Source of the DNA: Rhyzopertha dominica
Lineage: Eukaryota; Arthropoda; Insecta; Coleoptera; Bostrichidae
Assembly (NCBI GenBank): GCA_025024175.1
Contig: QCXZ01000137.1
Span: 62,894,911 to 62,958,910 of the forward strand
DNA: 64,000 bases
Reading direction: 5' to 3'
In this document: positions 37,930 through 47,230 of the stretch, in pieces
How the letters are laid out: every line of letters begins with the position of its first letter
Numbering within the stretch: the stretch's first letter is position 1
The notes under the pieces: model-generated
Told to the model about the DNA's origin: nothing
What the model saw: only the letters and a program-made list of their open reading frames with translations
The model's database searches: none
Program-made: the position numbers and the translations under genes

Positions 37930-39826
37930 GGTTAGCCTGTAACGAAGGGACTTTTCTTAATCTTTTTATTTTACGTACATGCGAGTTAGTGATTTTGTTT
38001 TTGGCCGATTTACCTATAATTTTTGTTTTCTTTCTATTAGTTACGTTAATTTTCTCGTAAAGGGGATCAGTTTTTCCTGGTTTATTCTTTTTAACAAAAA
38101 CTGAAGTATCTGTGTTAATTTCGGGTTCCGGTTCTCTATTTGCATTTCTTTGTGCTAAGACCTTTTGTTCTTTCTGGAAGGTTTTATCATAAACTTCTTT
38201 GAGAAATGGTATTAGTTCCTGTTTACGTCTATTGTTATATTCTTCATAAATAGTTAAATTTACATCGAAATCATTTTCATGTTCATATGGGCCATACAGC
38301 AGTGAAAACGGAGTAAAACCAGTGGCTGAATGAATTGATTGATTGTAGATTAAGATTGCCGTAATCATTTGATTTTGGGGGAGTTTCCTTAGGGTTTTTA
38401 AGTCGTAAATAACGGTAATTTCTCGACTAAGGTAGAATGAAGTCTTTCTATGGGACTATTTGAATTTGGGTTATTTACGGTGGTAAAGTGTAATTCTATT
38501 TTGTGCATATTGCAATATTCTTGAGTGTTCTATTGAAGAATCACGGCCTTCATCGCAGACGATTCGTTTTGGGTAATTATGGTGACTAAAGTAATGCCTT
38601 AACTTATTTAAGATAGTTATGCCTGTGCCATCTTTTACATAATAAGCTTGGGCGTATTTTGAGAAAGAGTCATTATTGTTAGGAATTTACAGTTGTGGGA
38701 AAGTAAACGTATCTAAGTGAATAGTGTCAAATGGTTTCTTTGCTAACAATGGACCTCCCAGCTTAACATTATAGGGATTTCTCTTCATATTTGGCTTGTA
38801 AGCAAAGGTCGCAAGTTGTTAATTTCGTGAACTATCATATCTTTCATATTAGGCCAAAAGTATTCCGAACGTAGTTTTGAATAAGTTTCATTGATTCCAG
38901 TATGTGTTTCACTATGATAGCTAGTTATTATAGTCCTTCTGTTCCTCCTCTTTTAGAATATCTTTATGATATTTAGTGCTAATAAAGATTTTTACATTAT
39001 TATTGAGAAATGTTTTGCTGAAATCTTGGACAGCTTTAATTAATTCTTGTTCTTTTGAGAATATTGCATAGGTCATGTTTGGTCTAAATATTTCTTTGAA
39101 CATTTGTTGTATATCACCTTGTAAGTTTGTGTTTCTGAGAGTATTGTATAGTGGTTTTTTCTTAAAAGGTTGCTTAAAACGTATTTCGTAGTATTTTACC
39201 AAACATTCAAAATTATTCTATTCGAAAAGTTATTAACAGGTTTGATCTGTAATTGGAATTATTTTTCCGTCATCTTCATTATGGACAGAGTGTACAGTAT
39301 TATCGTCTGATTCAGGATTTGAAGGTAGAAGAATATTCGTCTAAATCGATTACGATATTGGGTGTCAGGGGTTATAATTTCGTTTATAATTTTTCTCTAT
39401 TTCTTCGTCCTGTCGGATTGTATGTGGGATTTTGATTTATTAACTGCTCAAGTCTTCGTCTGTTATATCTGGTGTTTCATGTATTTCGGGTAATAACTGA
39501 TTTTGTTTCTGTTTCATCATTATGTATTTCGATACGGGATAGTGCATCGGCTACTTTATTTTCTTTTCCTTTTTTTATTAAACAATTTCAAAGTCAAATT
39601 CCTCTAATTTTAGTTTCCATCGGATTAGTCTGGAGTTAGGTTCTTTAATTTTCGATAGCCAAACAAGCGGGTTATGATCAGTCTCTATAGTAAAACGCAC
39701 TACCATTAAAGGTATGGTCTGAAATGTTTTAGTCGAATCTAAAATTGCAAGTAATTCCTTTTCTATTGTACTATAGTTGCGTTCTGCGGAATTCAAAGTT
39801 CTAGAGTAATATCCTATGGGCTGATT
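37886..39826 (-). pseudogene. pol: pol 3' part, first copy, many indels, cut by gap
   Basis: This matches the second-copy pol from about residue 595 (start of RNase H) to its stop. Only pieces stay in frame (39796-39578, 39202-38921, 38368-37886) because of many single-base insertions and deletions, mostly in homopolymers, which become denser toward the gap at 39827. The pattern looks like uncorrected sequence at a contig end, not biological decay, since the other copy is intact. Confidence 0.85.
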
Positions 39827-39926
39827 NNNNNNNNNNNNNNNNNNNNNNNNNNNNNNNNNNNNNNNNNNNNNNNNNNNNNNNNNNNNNNNNNNNNNNNNNN
39901 NNNNNNNNNNNNNNNNNNNNNNNNNN
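39827..39926. other. Assembly gap, exactly 100 N
   Basis: One hundred N mark a scaffold join of unknown true size. The sequence before it (ending CCTATGGGCTGATT) corresponds to 43583-43596, and the sequence after it restarts at the element's flank and LTR. Confidence 0.98.
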
Positions 39927-39931
39927 TATAT

Positions 39932-40145
39932 AGTTAAATAATCTCTCCGTGAACTTGTGTTTTTAAAAAGTTTTTATTACAAGTTACAGAGAAATGAACA
40001 GCAGCATAACAAGTCTAACACATGAATTATATACTGAGTTAGGGATGTTTACTCCCTATGGCTTAAATACGTAGTGTTATCTAAATGTTCCTATTATCTA
40101 GTCCATGCACTTAGGGGTGGCGTCTGGGCTTTCAGACACGTAACT
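39932..40145 (-). repeat. LTR, second assembled copy
   Basis: 214 bp, preceded by TATAT exactly as the first copy is. It differs from the other two by small indels (an extra AT near 40030, a missing G near 40073). It is best explained as the same 3' LTR assembled twice. Confidence 0.93.
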
Positions 40146-40175
40146 CCTCTCCCCTTGGGTCTTGAGCGTCCGCGC

Positions 40176-41714
40176 TCATTTTGGATAAAGTTGAAACAAA
40201 TTCTTTTGCTGAAATATTAACAACATTTCGCTTCTTACATAATTTTTATAAACATTGTTCCTGAAATAAAAAGCACTATGATGCAAATTACAATTACAAC
40301 AAAGATTATAGCTGTAGCAGAATAGTGAGTATAATGTACAAGTGGTTTGAAAATTATCGACTTGGATTTTATAAATCTGGCNTCTTCTTGGAGCTTCTGG
40401 AGGTCCTGGAGATGTTCTTCTTTTAGGAGAACTTCGTACCGATGAGTCAGTGTNATGTCTTCTACTTCTGGCAAGATTATGGTTCTGTTGAATCCTGGCT
40501 TTCTGAATATTGTATTTTCTATAATTATGCTGCATGATGAGGNTATGAGCACATTGTATTGCACTGTCAGTTTTTGCACTTGGTATTCGCAGTTTTCTAT
40601 GANTTCTAATGGTTGTTTTGTGCTAACCATTAGGGCTGTGTTTTCCATTTGTTGAATTATTCGATAGTCGTTAGTAGTTTCAGCTGCCTGGCATGTATTT
40701 AAATTTTCCAATGAGCATTTTTCATTCTTCAGCGTGTTTATGGCATAGAGACTGATTGTGGAGGTTTCTGCAGTCGTTGGACCATAATTCGGACTGATTG
40801 GATTGTAGGAAATATTTGGCAGGTAATAGTATAATTTTGTTTTAGTATTTGGGATCGGATATATTCTGGAGTAAATGAACGATGTGGGTTTTAGGATCGG
40901 TATCTTCAGTACCATTATTACTGATTTATTTGTTATCATCAATAATATTTTTGAGTGGTCCAATACTTCAAACAGGTGTGTATTATTTGTGTATAAGATC
41001 TGATTTTCATCGTATTCCCTCATAAGTGTTGATTAATATCTGCAAGGTCTGATCTGGTAAATAGTTCTAAATTAGGTGTCTCTAGTTTTGCTAAATTAAT
41101 TGTGCGTTCTATACAATTAATGAAATCGCGGACTCTTATTGCATTAAAAATTTCATGATTGATTACTTGAAGGGTTTCGAATTTTGACTGAATTAAATTG
41201 ATTGCTTTGGCAGTCTCATCCATATTGTGATTTAATTTTGAAATGTCTTCATTGTATCGCTGAGTAACGTGAGCTGCAAATGATGTCAATTCATTTAGTC
41301 TACTTATTTCCTGCTTTTGTGTCTTGGACAGTATTTCTAGGTTCTGATTAATATTTGCCAGGTCATCATTATCTAAATTTCCAGTTATGAATTTTATAGT
41401 TTTCCTAAGACGTTTACTAAGCCTCTTTTAACTCTAAAATGTGTTAACTTTTCCAGGATATTTTCTGAGCTTTCGATTTCTCTTTTTAATGTTTGATATT
41501 GATTTCGTAAAAGAGTGTCATTCCTTGTCTTGTGTTCTATTATTACCATGTTTTGTGCTAATTTCCGAATAGCGCATTCGAGTTGGGTTAAATTTATGGA
41601 GAAATAAAATTTGTGAAAGTGATCGAAAATTTTTGTTTCGCCTATAACTTCTTTAAAATATCCATTTGTGTTAATTGGTTTGACGTGAAGTTGACGGGAT
41701 GGCGTCGTCCACAC
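40176..41714 (-). pseudogene. env: env, second copy, several indels
   Basis: The same F-like envelope gene as the first copy, here split into frames 41714-41394, 41289-41020 and 41023-40235 with a C-terminal piece to 40176. It has lost single bases relative to copy one near 41401 (T run just after the cleavage site), near 41021 and near the C-terminus, but reads through where copy one is shifted. It contains four ambiguous bases (40382, 40454, 40543, 40603). Because the two copies break at different places, at least some breaks are probably base-calling errors near contig ends. Whether the real gene is intact cannot be decided from the window. Confidence 0.85.
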
Positions 41715-44700
41715 GGTTAGCCTGTAACGAAGGGACTTTTCTTAATCTTTTTATTTTACGTACATGCGAGTTAGTGATTTTGTTTTTGGCCGATTTACCT
41801 ATAATTTTTGTTTTCTTTCTATTAGTTACGTTAATTTTCTCGTAAAGGGGATCAGTTTTTCCTGGTTTATTCTTTTTAACAAAAACTGAAGTATCTGTGT
41901 TAATTTCGGGTTCCGGTTCTCTATTTGCATTTCTTTGTGCTAAGACCTTTTGTTCTTTCTGGAAGGTTTTATCATAAACTTCTTTGAGAAATGGTATTAG
42001 TTCCTGTTTACGTCTATTGTTATATTCTTCATAAATAGTTAAATTTACATCGAAATCATTTTCATGTTCATATGGGCCATACAGCAGTGAAAACGGAGTA
42101 AAACCAGTGGCTGAATGAATTGATTGATTGTAGATTAAGATTGCCGTAATCATTTGATTTTGGGGAGTTTCCTTAGGGTTTTTAAGTCGTAAAATACGTA
42201 ATTTCTCGACTAAGGTAGAATGAAGTCTTTCTATGGGACTATTTGAATTCGGGTTATTTACGGTGGTAAAGTGTAATTCTATTTTGTGCATATTGCAATA
42301 TTCTTTGAGTGTTCTATTGAAGAATTCACGGCCTTCATCGCAGACGATTCGTTTTGGGTAATTATGGTGACTAAAGTAATGCCTTAACTTATTTAAGATA
42401 GTTATGCCTGTGCCATCTTTTACATAATAAGCTTGGGCGTATTTTGAGAAAGAGTCAATTATTGTTAGGAATTTACAGTTGTGGAAAGTAAACGTATCTA
42501 AGTGAATAGTGTCAAATGGTTTCTTTGCTAACAATGGACCTCCCAGCTTAACATTATAGGGATTTCTCTCATATTTGGCTTGTAAGCAAAGGTCGCAAGT
42601 GTTAATTTCGTGAACTATCATATCTTTCATATTAGGCCAAAAGTATTCCGAACGTAGTTTTGAATAAGTTTCATTGATTCCAGTATGTGTTTCACTATGA
42701 TAGCTAGTTATTATGTCCTTCTGTTCCTCCTCTTTTAGAATATCTTTATGATATTTAGTGCTAATAAAGATTTTTACATTATTATTGAGAAATGTTTTGC
42801 TGAAATCTTGGACAGCTTTAATTAATTCTTGTTCTTTTGAGAATATTGCATATGTCATGTTTGGTCTAAATATTTCTTTGAACATTTGTTGTATATCACC
42901 TTGTAAGTTTGTGTTTCTGATGAGTATTGTATAGTGGTTTTTCTTAAAAGGTTGCTTAAAACGTATTTCGTAGTATTTACCAAACATCAAAATTATTCTA
43001 TTCGAAAAGTTATTAACAGGTTGATCTGTAATTGGAATTATTTTTCCGTCATCTTCATTATGGACAGAGTGTACAGTATTATCGTCTGATTCAGGATTTG
43101 AAGGTAGAAGAATATCGTCTAAATCGATTACGATATTTGGGTCAGGGGTTATAATTTCGTTTATAATTTTCTCTATTTCTTCGTCTGTCGGATTGTATGT
43201 GGGATTTTGATTTATTAACTGCTCAAGCTCTTCGTCTGTTATATCTGGTGTTTCATGTATTTCGGGTAATACTGATTTTGTTTCTGTTTCATCATTATGT
43301 ATTTCGATACGGGATAGTGCATCGGCTACTTTATTTTCTTTTCCTTTTTTATAAACAATTTCAAAGTCAAATTCCTCTAATTTTAGTTTCCATCGGATTA
43401 GTCTGGAGTTAGGTTCTTTAATTTTCGATAGCCAAACAAGCGGGTTATGATCAGTCTCTATAGTAAAACGCCTACCATAAAGGTATGGTCTGAAATGTTT
43501 AGTCGAATCTAAAATTGCAAGTAATTCCTTTTCTATTGTACTATAGTTGCGTTCTGCGGAATTCAAAGTTCTAGAGTAATATCCTATGGGCTGATTATTT
43601 TGACTAAGTACACCACCAATAGCTATGTTAGAAGCATCCGTAGTTAGTTTGAATGGCTTTGAAAAGTCTGGGTATTTTAAAATCGGTGCATTAACGAGTA
43701 AATCTTTGCATAAGTGGAAACACTCTAAGTAATCAGGGTCGTTTGTATCTATTTTTGCTTCCTTTTTTAAGCACTTAGTCATGGGTGATGTTATGTTAGC
43801 GAAATTTGCGATAAACCTGCGATAGTAGCCAATTAGGCCTAGGAATGCTTTTATCTCTTTTGTCGTTTTAGGTATGGGGTACTTCCGAATAGCCTCTATC
43901 TTAGAGGGGTTTGGTTTAATGCCTTCCGGTGTTATTACGTGTCCTAGAAACGCAACCTCTTTACAGAGGAATTCAGATTTATCTAATTGCACTTTTAGGT
44001 TGACTTCTTTTAATCTGCTAAATATTTGCCGAATATGTAATAGATGTTCTTGAAGTGATTTTGAAAAAATTACAACGTCATCCATATACACGAAACAGAA
44101 CTTATACAGGTAATCTTTTAAAACTTCGTCCATCATTCTCTGAAATGTGGCAGGTGCGTTTTTTAAACCAAAAGGCATTCTGAGGTACTCATAATGCCCA
44201 TTATTAACAGTAAACGCGGTTTTCTCTATTGATTCGGAGTCTAATTCTATCTGATGAAATCCCTGTGCAAGATCCAGGGTAGTGAAATAAACGCATTTGC
44301 CTAAATTATCCAGAATTTCGTCAATTCGTGGTAATGGATATTTGTCTTCAACAGTGATTTCATTTAATTTTCTAAAATCTATAACCATTCTGTATTTTCT
44401 TTTGCCACTCGCATCCATCTTTTTTGGTACAATCCAAACGGGGGCACTGTAGGGAGATATTGACGGTCTAATTATTTTATTGTCCAAAAGTTTCTGAATT
44501 TGATTTTGTATTTCTTCCTGCATAGCTCTAGGGTGTCTGAATGACTTTACATATACAGGGTTGTCACTTGTAGTTCTAATTTTGTGTTTGACTTTATTGG
44601 TGAATGTTAAATCAGTATTTTCGTAGTAGAAGACGTCTCTAAATTTAATACAAAGCTCTATTATTGCTTTCTTTTCTTCGGAATTAAGATGATCGGTCCT

Positions 44701-45381
44701 AATTAGTTCATGTACTTTGGGGAATTTTTGTTGTTTTATTTCGGGTGTCTCTACCTGGTATACATTAACTGGAACTGTTTCCACCCGTTTGCGAAAACTA
44801 ACTTTTTCATTTTCCAAGGGGTTAGGTATGGAACAGATTCCATTGTGGGCCTTAACTATACATTCAGGGGTAATTACATCATGTTTAAGTTTTAATGGGG
44901 GTAGAATTACCTCACCACTTTCTATATTTACAGGTATCTTTAATACTTTAGCGTTTATATTATCTAAGCTTACTTCTTTACTATTATACTCTAAGTAAAA
45001 AGGGATATTTATCTCATTTAGTTTCAAATTTTTTAAATCATAGTCAATTTGAGCTTTAAATTTTTCTAAATCTTTAGTACCTATTAGTACATCAAAACGT
45101 TTATGCCAGTCAATTACACGCAATTTTAATGGGGAATTAATTCCTAGTTCCTTTAGTAAAGGAAATTTTATATTATCTTGAGAAATTGATGTTCTGTTCA
45201 TACTGGTGACTGAAAAAGGTTCCTTATAGTAAAAGTTAATAAAGTTTTCTGCTGCATTTGGATTAATAATTGAATCTGTCGCGCCGGAATCTATTAAAAC
45301 CTTAAGATTTAAATTTGGAAGGTAGAAAAAAGGAAGTTTTGACTGGTGGGCTATGTTATTTAGGTCTATTAAATTTGACAT
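41671..45381 (-). CDS. pol: pol polyprotein: protease, RT, RNase H, integrase
   Basis: 1,236 codons without interruption. Domains in order: aspartic protease (DSGATDS, catalytic Asp31); reverse transcriptase (TTLDLAQGFHQ with Asp370, and YMDD at 432-435); RNase H (LTTDAS with Asp582, Glu near 617, TDHNPL at 643-648, VADALSR); integrase zinc-binding HHCC (H895, H899, C929, C932) and the DD35E core (D962, D1015, E1051 with a typical NSPIERLHST context). This is the enzyme set of Ty3/gypsy elements, which copies RNA to DNA and inserts it into the genome. The frame is -1 to gag and overlaps its last 13 bases, so it is probably made as a Gag-Pol fusion. Its 3' end overlaps the start of env. All key residues are present, so the enzyme could be active. 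Confidence 0.95.
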   Translation of the reverse strand: MSNLIDLNNIAHQSKLPFFYLPNLNLKVLIDSGATDSIINPNAAENFINFYYKEPFSVTSMNRTSISQDNIKFPLLKELGINSPLKLRVIDWHKRFDVLIGTKDLEKFKAQIDYDLKNLKLNEINIPFYLEYNSKEVSLDNINAKVLKIPVNIESGEVILPPLKLKHDVITPECIVKAHNGICSIPNPLENEKVSFRKRVETVPVNVYQVETPEIKQQKFPKVHELIRTDHLNSEEKKAIIELCIKFRDVFYYENTDLTFTNKVKHKIRTTSDNPVYVKSFRHPRAMQEEIQNQIQKLLDNKIIRPSISPYSAPVWIVPKKMDASGKRKYRMVIDFRKLNEITVEDKYPLPRIDEILDNLGKCVYFTTLDLAQGFHQIELDSESIEKTAFTVNNGHYEYLRMPFGLKNAPATFQRMMDEVLKDYLYKFCFVYMDDVVIFSKSLQEHLLHIRQIFSRLKEVNLKVQLDKSEFLCKEVAFLGHVITPEGIKPNPSKIEAIRKYPIPKTTKEIKAFLGLIGYYRRFIANFANITSPMTKCLKKEAKIDTNDPDYLECFHLCKDLLVNAPILKYPDFSKPFKLTTDASNIAIGGVLSQNNQPIGYYSRTLNSAERNYSTIEKELLAILDSTKHFRPYLYGRRFTIETDHNPLVWLSKIKEPNSRLIRWKLKLEEFDFEIVYKKGKENKVADALSRIEIHNDETETKSVLPEIHETPDITDEELEQLINQNPTYNPTDEEIEKIINEIITPDPNIVIDLDDILLPSNPESDDNTVHSVHNEDDGKIIPITDQPVNNFSNRIILMFGKYYEIRFKQPFKKNHYTILIRNTNLQGDIQQMFKEIFRPNMTYAIFSKEQELIKAVQDFSKTFLNNNVKIFISTKYHKDILKEEEQKDIITSYHSETHTGINETYSKLRSEYFWPNMKDMIVHEINTCDLCLQAKYERNPYNVKLGGPLLAKKPFDTIHLDTFTFHNCKFLTIIDSFSKYAQAYYVKDGTGITILNKLRHYFSHHNYPKRIVCDEGREFFNRTLKEYCNMHKIELHFTTVNNPNSNSPIERLHSTLVEKLRILRLKNPKETPQNQMITAILIYNQSIHSATGFTPFSLLYGPYEHENDFDVNLTIYEEYNNRRKQELIPFLKEVYDKTFQKEQKVLAQRNANREPEPEINTDTSVFVKKNKPGKTDPLYEKINVTNRKKTKIIGKSAKNKITNSHVRKIKRLRKVPSLQANRVDDAIPSTSRQTN

Positions 45382-46652
45382 TCGTCCGAGGCGGTTACAT
45401 GAAAATTTTCTGCCTCGTTTTGGGGGGTTTCCATGTACTGTTCTTCATAATTAATTTCGCTATACATCGGGATCTCATTTGTTTCTACATCCACTTCATT
45501 GTTAAACAATTCCTCCGAAACAAATGTTGGTCTGGACGTGCTTTGGAAAATATTATTGTTTTGTCTGAAATTGTTTGGGACGGAAGTTTGAACAGACATT
45601 GGTGTCGGTTTGAATGTATTTCTTGACATTGCTGAGCCCGGTTTTGTTCCAAAATTTTGTTTATTCATAGGTAATCTTGAAGATTGCGGTATTGGTTTAT
45701 TGACAGATCCTGTAAACGTTTTTTGTTGGTTATTGGTCTGTGGCTGAAAATAACGCATAGGTGGTATGTTTTGCATTTGCGGAGGTCGCGGATTAAATGC
45801 AAAACTTGGACCACTAAAGGTATTTCTAGCAGGTTGAGTATTCTTTTGCACATTAGGTCTATGCTTGTCATTACTATTTCTTAAATATTTCATGTATTTA
45901 TGTTCTTGAATTTTGTTGTCATAAATTCTGCATTTATTAAGAGCTTCTTCTAGGGAAACTAAATCAAAATGCATCAAATATTCATGATATGGGTCATTAA
46001 GCCCAGAACAAAATACTTGTAGCGTTTGTTTTTGATAAAAATGTCTTTTGAATGCAATAATATTTTGATCTGTCTCATGCAGTTGCACGTACTGCATCAG
46101 ATCATTTTGCGCTAATAAGACGCGATCGTAATATTCTAAATAACTTTCATTTTGTTTTTGTACAGTGCTCCTGAGAGCGGAGAGCAAAATTTCTTCGTTT
46201 CTTTGGTCACCGTATTTTCTTAACAGCGCGCTTCTAATACCTGACCATTCAGTTTCATTATGGAAATTTAAATAATCTCTGGCCTCATTTTTCACTTTCG
46301 CTAGCACAGAAACATTAAACAAGTAGACTTGGCTCAGCGTTAACTTTTTGTCTAAAAATTTTATTAAATTATCTACAGCGTTTACGAAGGTGGACAAATT
46401 TCCTCCCGGATAGAATTCTGGGAGTGTATTTGTAAGAGCTGTAAGCTCGCTAATTTGAATCGGCATCAATGATGGTGCCGTAACTTGGTTTGTAACTTGA
46501 CCGTTAGTAGTCATTGTAGTATACGGATTGGGGCGTTGTTCTTTTAAATTTTTACCTTTAAACTTGCTTGAACTACTGGACGCACTGTTTGATATTAGGT
46601 CGGTTAAATTATCAACTAATTCAAGTTCTACGTCTGAGTCAAAGTCTGACAT
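45369..46652 (-). CDS. gag: gag structural protein
   Basis: 427 codons, intact. Residues about 68-255 form the capsid-like retrotransposon Gag region (LPEFYPGGNLSTFVNAVDNL, later LLRKYGD and LVSLEEALNKCRIYDN). Residues 260-427 are Pro/Gln/Asn-rich, and there is no CCHC zinc knuckle, as is usual for errantivirus Gag. The N-terminus (1-40) is acidic, Ser-rich, then basic. It would form the particle shell. It starts about 270 bases after the 5' LTR and ends overlapping pol. Confidence 0.9.
   Translation of the reverse strand: MSDFDSDVELELVDNLTDLISNSASSSSSKFKGKNLKEQRPNPYTTMTTNGQVTNQVTAPSLMPIQISELTALTNTLPEFYPGGNLSTFVNAVDNLIKFLDKKLTLSQVYLFNVSVLAKVKNEARDYLNFHNETEWSGIRSALLRKYGDQRNEEILLSALRSTVQKQNESYLEYYDRVLLAQNDLMQYVQLHETDQNIIAFKRHFYQKQTLQVFCSGLNDPYHEYLMHFDLVSLEEALNKCRIYDNKIQEHKYMKYLRNSNDKHRPNVQKNTQPARNTFSGPSFAFNPRPPQMQNIPPMRYFQPQTNNQQKTFTGSVNKPIPQSSRLPMNKQNFGTKPGSAMSRNTFKPTPMSVQTSVPNNFRQNNNIFQSTSRPTFVSEELFNNEVDVETNEIPMYSEINYEEQYMETPQNEAENFHVTASDECQI
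45402..45408 (-). promoter_or_regulatory. -1 ribosomal frameshift heptamer A_AAT_TTT
   Basis: On the minus strand the Gag codons GAA AAT TTT CAT give the heptamer A AAT TTT in the correct X_XXY_YYZ phase, about 33 bases before the gag stop. A slip of -1 here enters the pol frame, which is open from this point through the pol ATG. This is the standard retroviral way of making Gag-Pol. Confidence 0.75.
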
Positions 46653-46904
46653 TAAATATCAGTAATAATTGCACGAAAGAAACTCAAAAGACTTACAGGA
46701 CTAGTGGAAGGAGTTTCATCCCGGTCCGGTCCAAGGTCTCTCGATGAATTTCCTCCTCGTCTCCGATAGACGTGGTGTGGGTACGGCTCTTGGGGTTGTC
46801 CCTCGACTTTTCGAATAGGATCTTCTCCTCGAGTTGCCCACAGGGTCGTGGATTGCGTCTAAGGTGTTGAAACACGCCGGTAACTTTTCGCGAACCGTGA
46901 CACA

Positions 46905-46922
46905 ATCCTGTTCGCAGCGCCA
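46905..46922 (-). other. Primer-binding site for tRNA-Ser
   Basis: Directly after the 5' LTR, sharing its last T, the minus strand reads TGGCGCTGCGAACAGGAT. This is complementary to a tRNA 3' end ...GCAGCG-CCA with G at the discriminator position, as in tRNA-Ser, the primer used by several insect gypsy-group elements. The exact isoacceptor is inferred. Confidence 0.7.
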
Positions 46923-47134
46923 GTTAAATAATCTCTCCGTGAACTTGTGTTTTTAAAAAGTTTTTATTACAAGTTACAGAGAAATGAACAGCAGCATAAC
47001 AAGTCTAACACATGAATTATACTGAGTTAGGGATGTTTACTCCCTATGGCTTAAATACGTAGGTGTTATCTAAATGTTCCTATTATCTAGTCCATGCACT
47101 TAGGGGTGGCGTCTGGGCTTTCAGACACGTAACT
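46922..47134 (-). repeat. LTR (5' LTR)
   Basis: 213 bp, by eye identical to 36146-36358. It carries the TCAGT initiator (plus 47021-47025) and the AATAAA signal (plus 46963-46968). It drives transcription of the element on the minus strand. It is followed outside by the ATAT target duplication at 47135-47138. Confidence 0.95.
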
Positions 47135-47138
47135 ATAT

Positions 47139-47227
47139 GCTTGGAGCGCACTTATGCCGAGTCGACACACATATTTATATGTGTGCTTACCGACTCGCCG
47201 AATGTGCACTCAAGTCTGTTCCCACCT
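47139..47227. repeat. PIF/Harbinger-type terminal repeat, right end
   Basis: GAGCGCACTTATGCCGAGTCG and CGACTCGCCGAATGTGCACTC form an internal inverted repeat around a TA-rich centre. The end CAAGTCTGTTCCCACCT is followed by TAA (47228-47230). The last 34 bases mirror 35488-35521. It is either a small MITE cut by the LTR element or the right end of the Harbinger-like element whose transposase scrap lies at 35681-36070. Confidence 0.65.
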
Positions 47228-47230
47228 TAA

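Larger units (their letters stand above)
36146..47134 (-). mobile_element. Errantivirus-like LTR retroelement with env (assembled length inflated)
   Basis: A Ty3/gypsy-group element on the minus strand. It has 213-bp LTRs at 46922-47134 (5') and 36146-36358 (3'), AGTTA...TAACT termini, and ATAT target duplications at 36142-36145 and 47135-47138. Order on the minus strand is LTR, primer-binding site, gag, pol (protease-RT-RNase H-integrase), env, polypurine tract, LTR. The env gene, the 4-bp AT target and the AGTTA end point to the insect errantiviruses. A 100-N gap at 39827-39926 and a repeated LTR-env-pol 3' block show a false duplication; the true element is about 7.2 kb (39932-47134). Confidence 0.93.

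Noticed and set aside
43197..45884. Plus-strand frames of 60-100 codons within the retroelement
   Set aside because: They are antisense shadows of the pol and gag frames.
46693..46905. 70-codon minus frame in the retroelement leader
   Set aside because: It lies between the primer-binding site and gag, without motifs; a leader sequence is the simpler reading.
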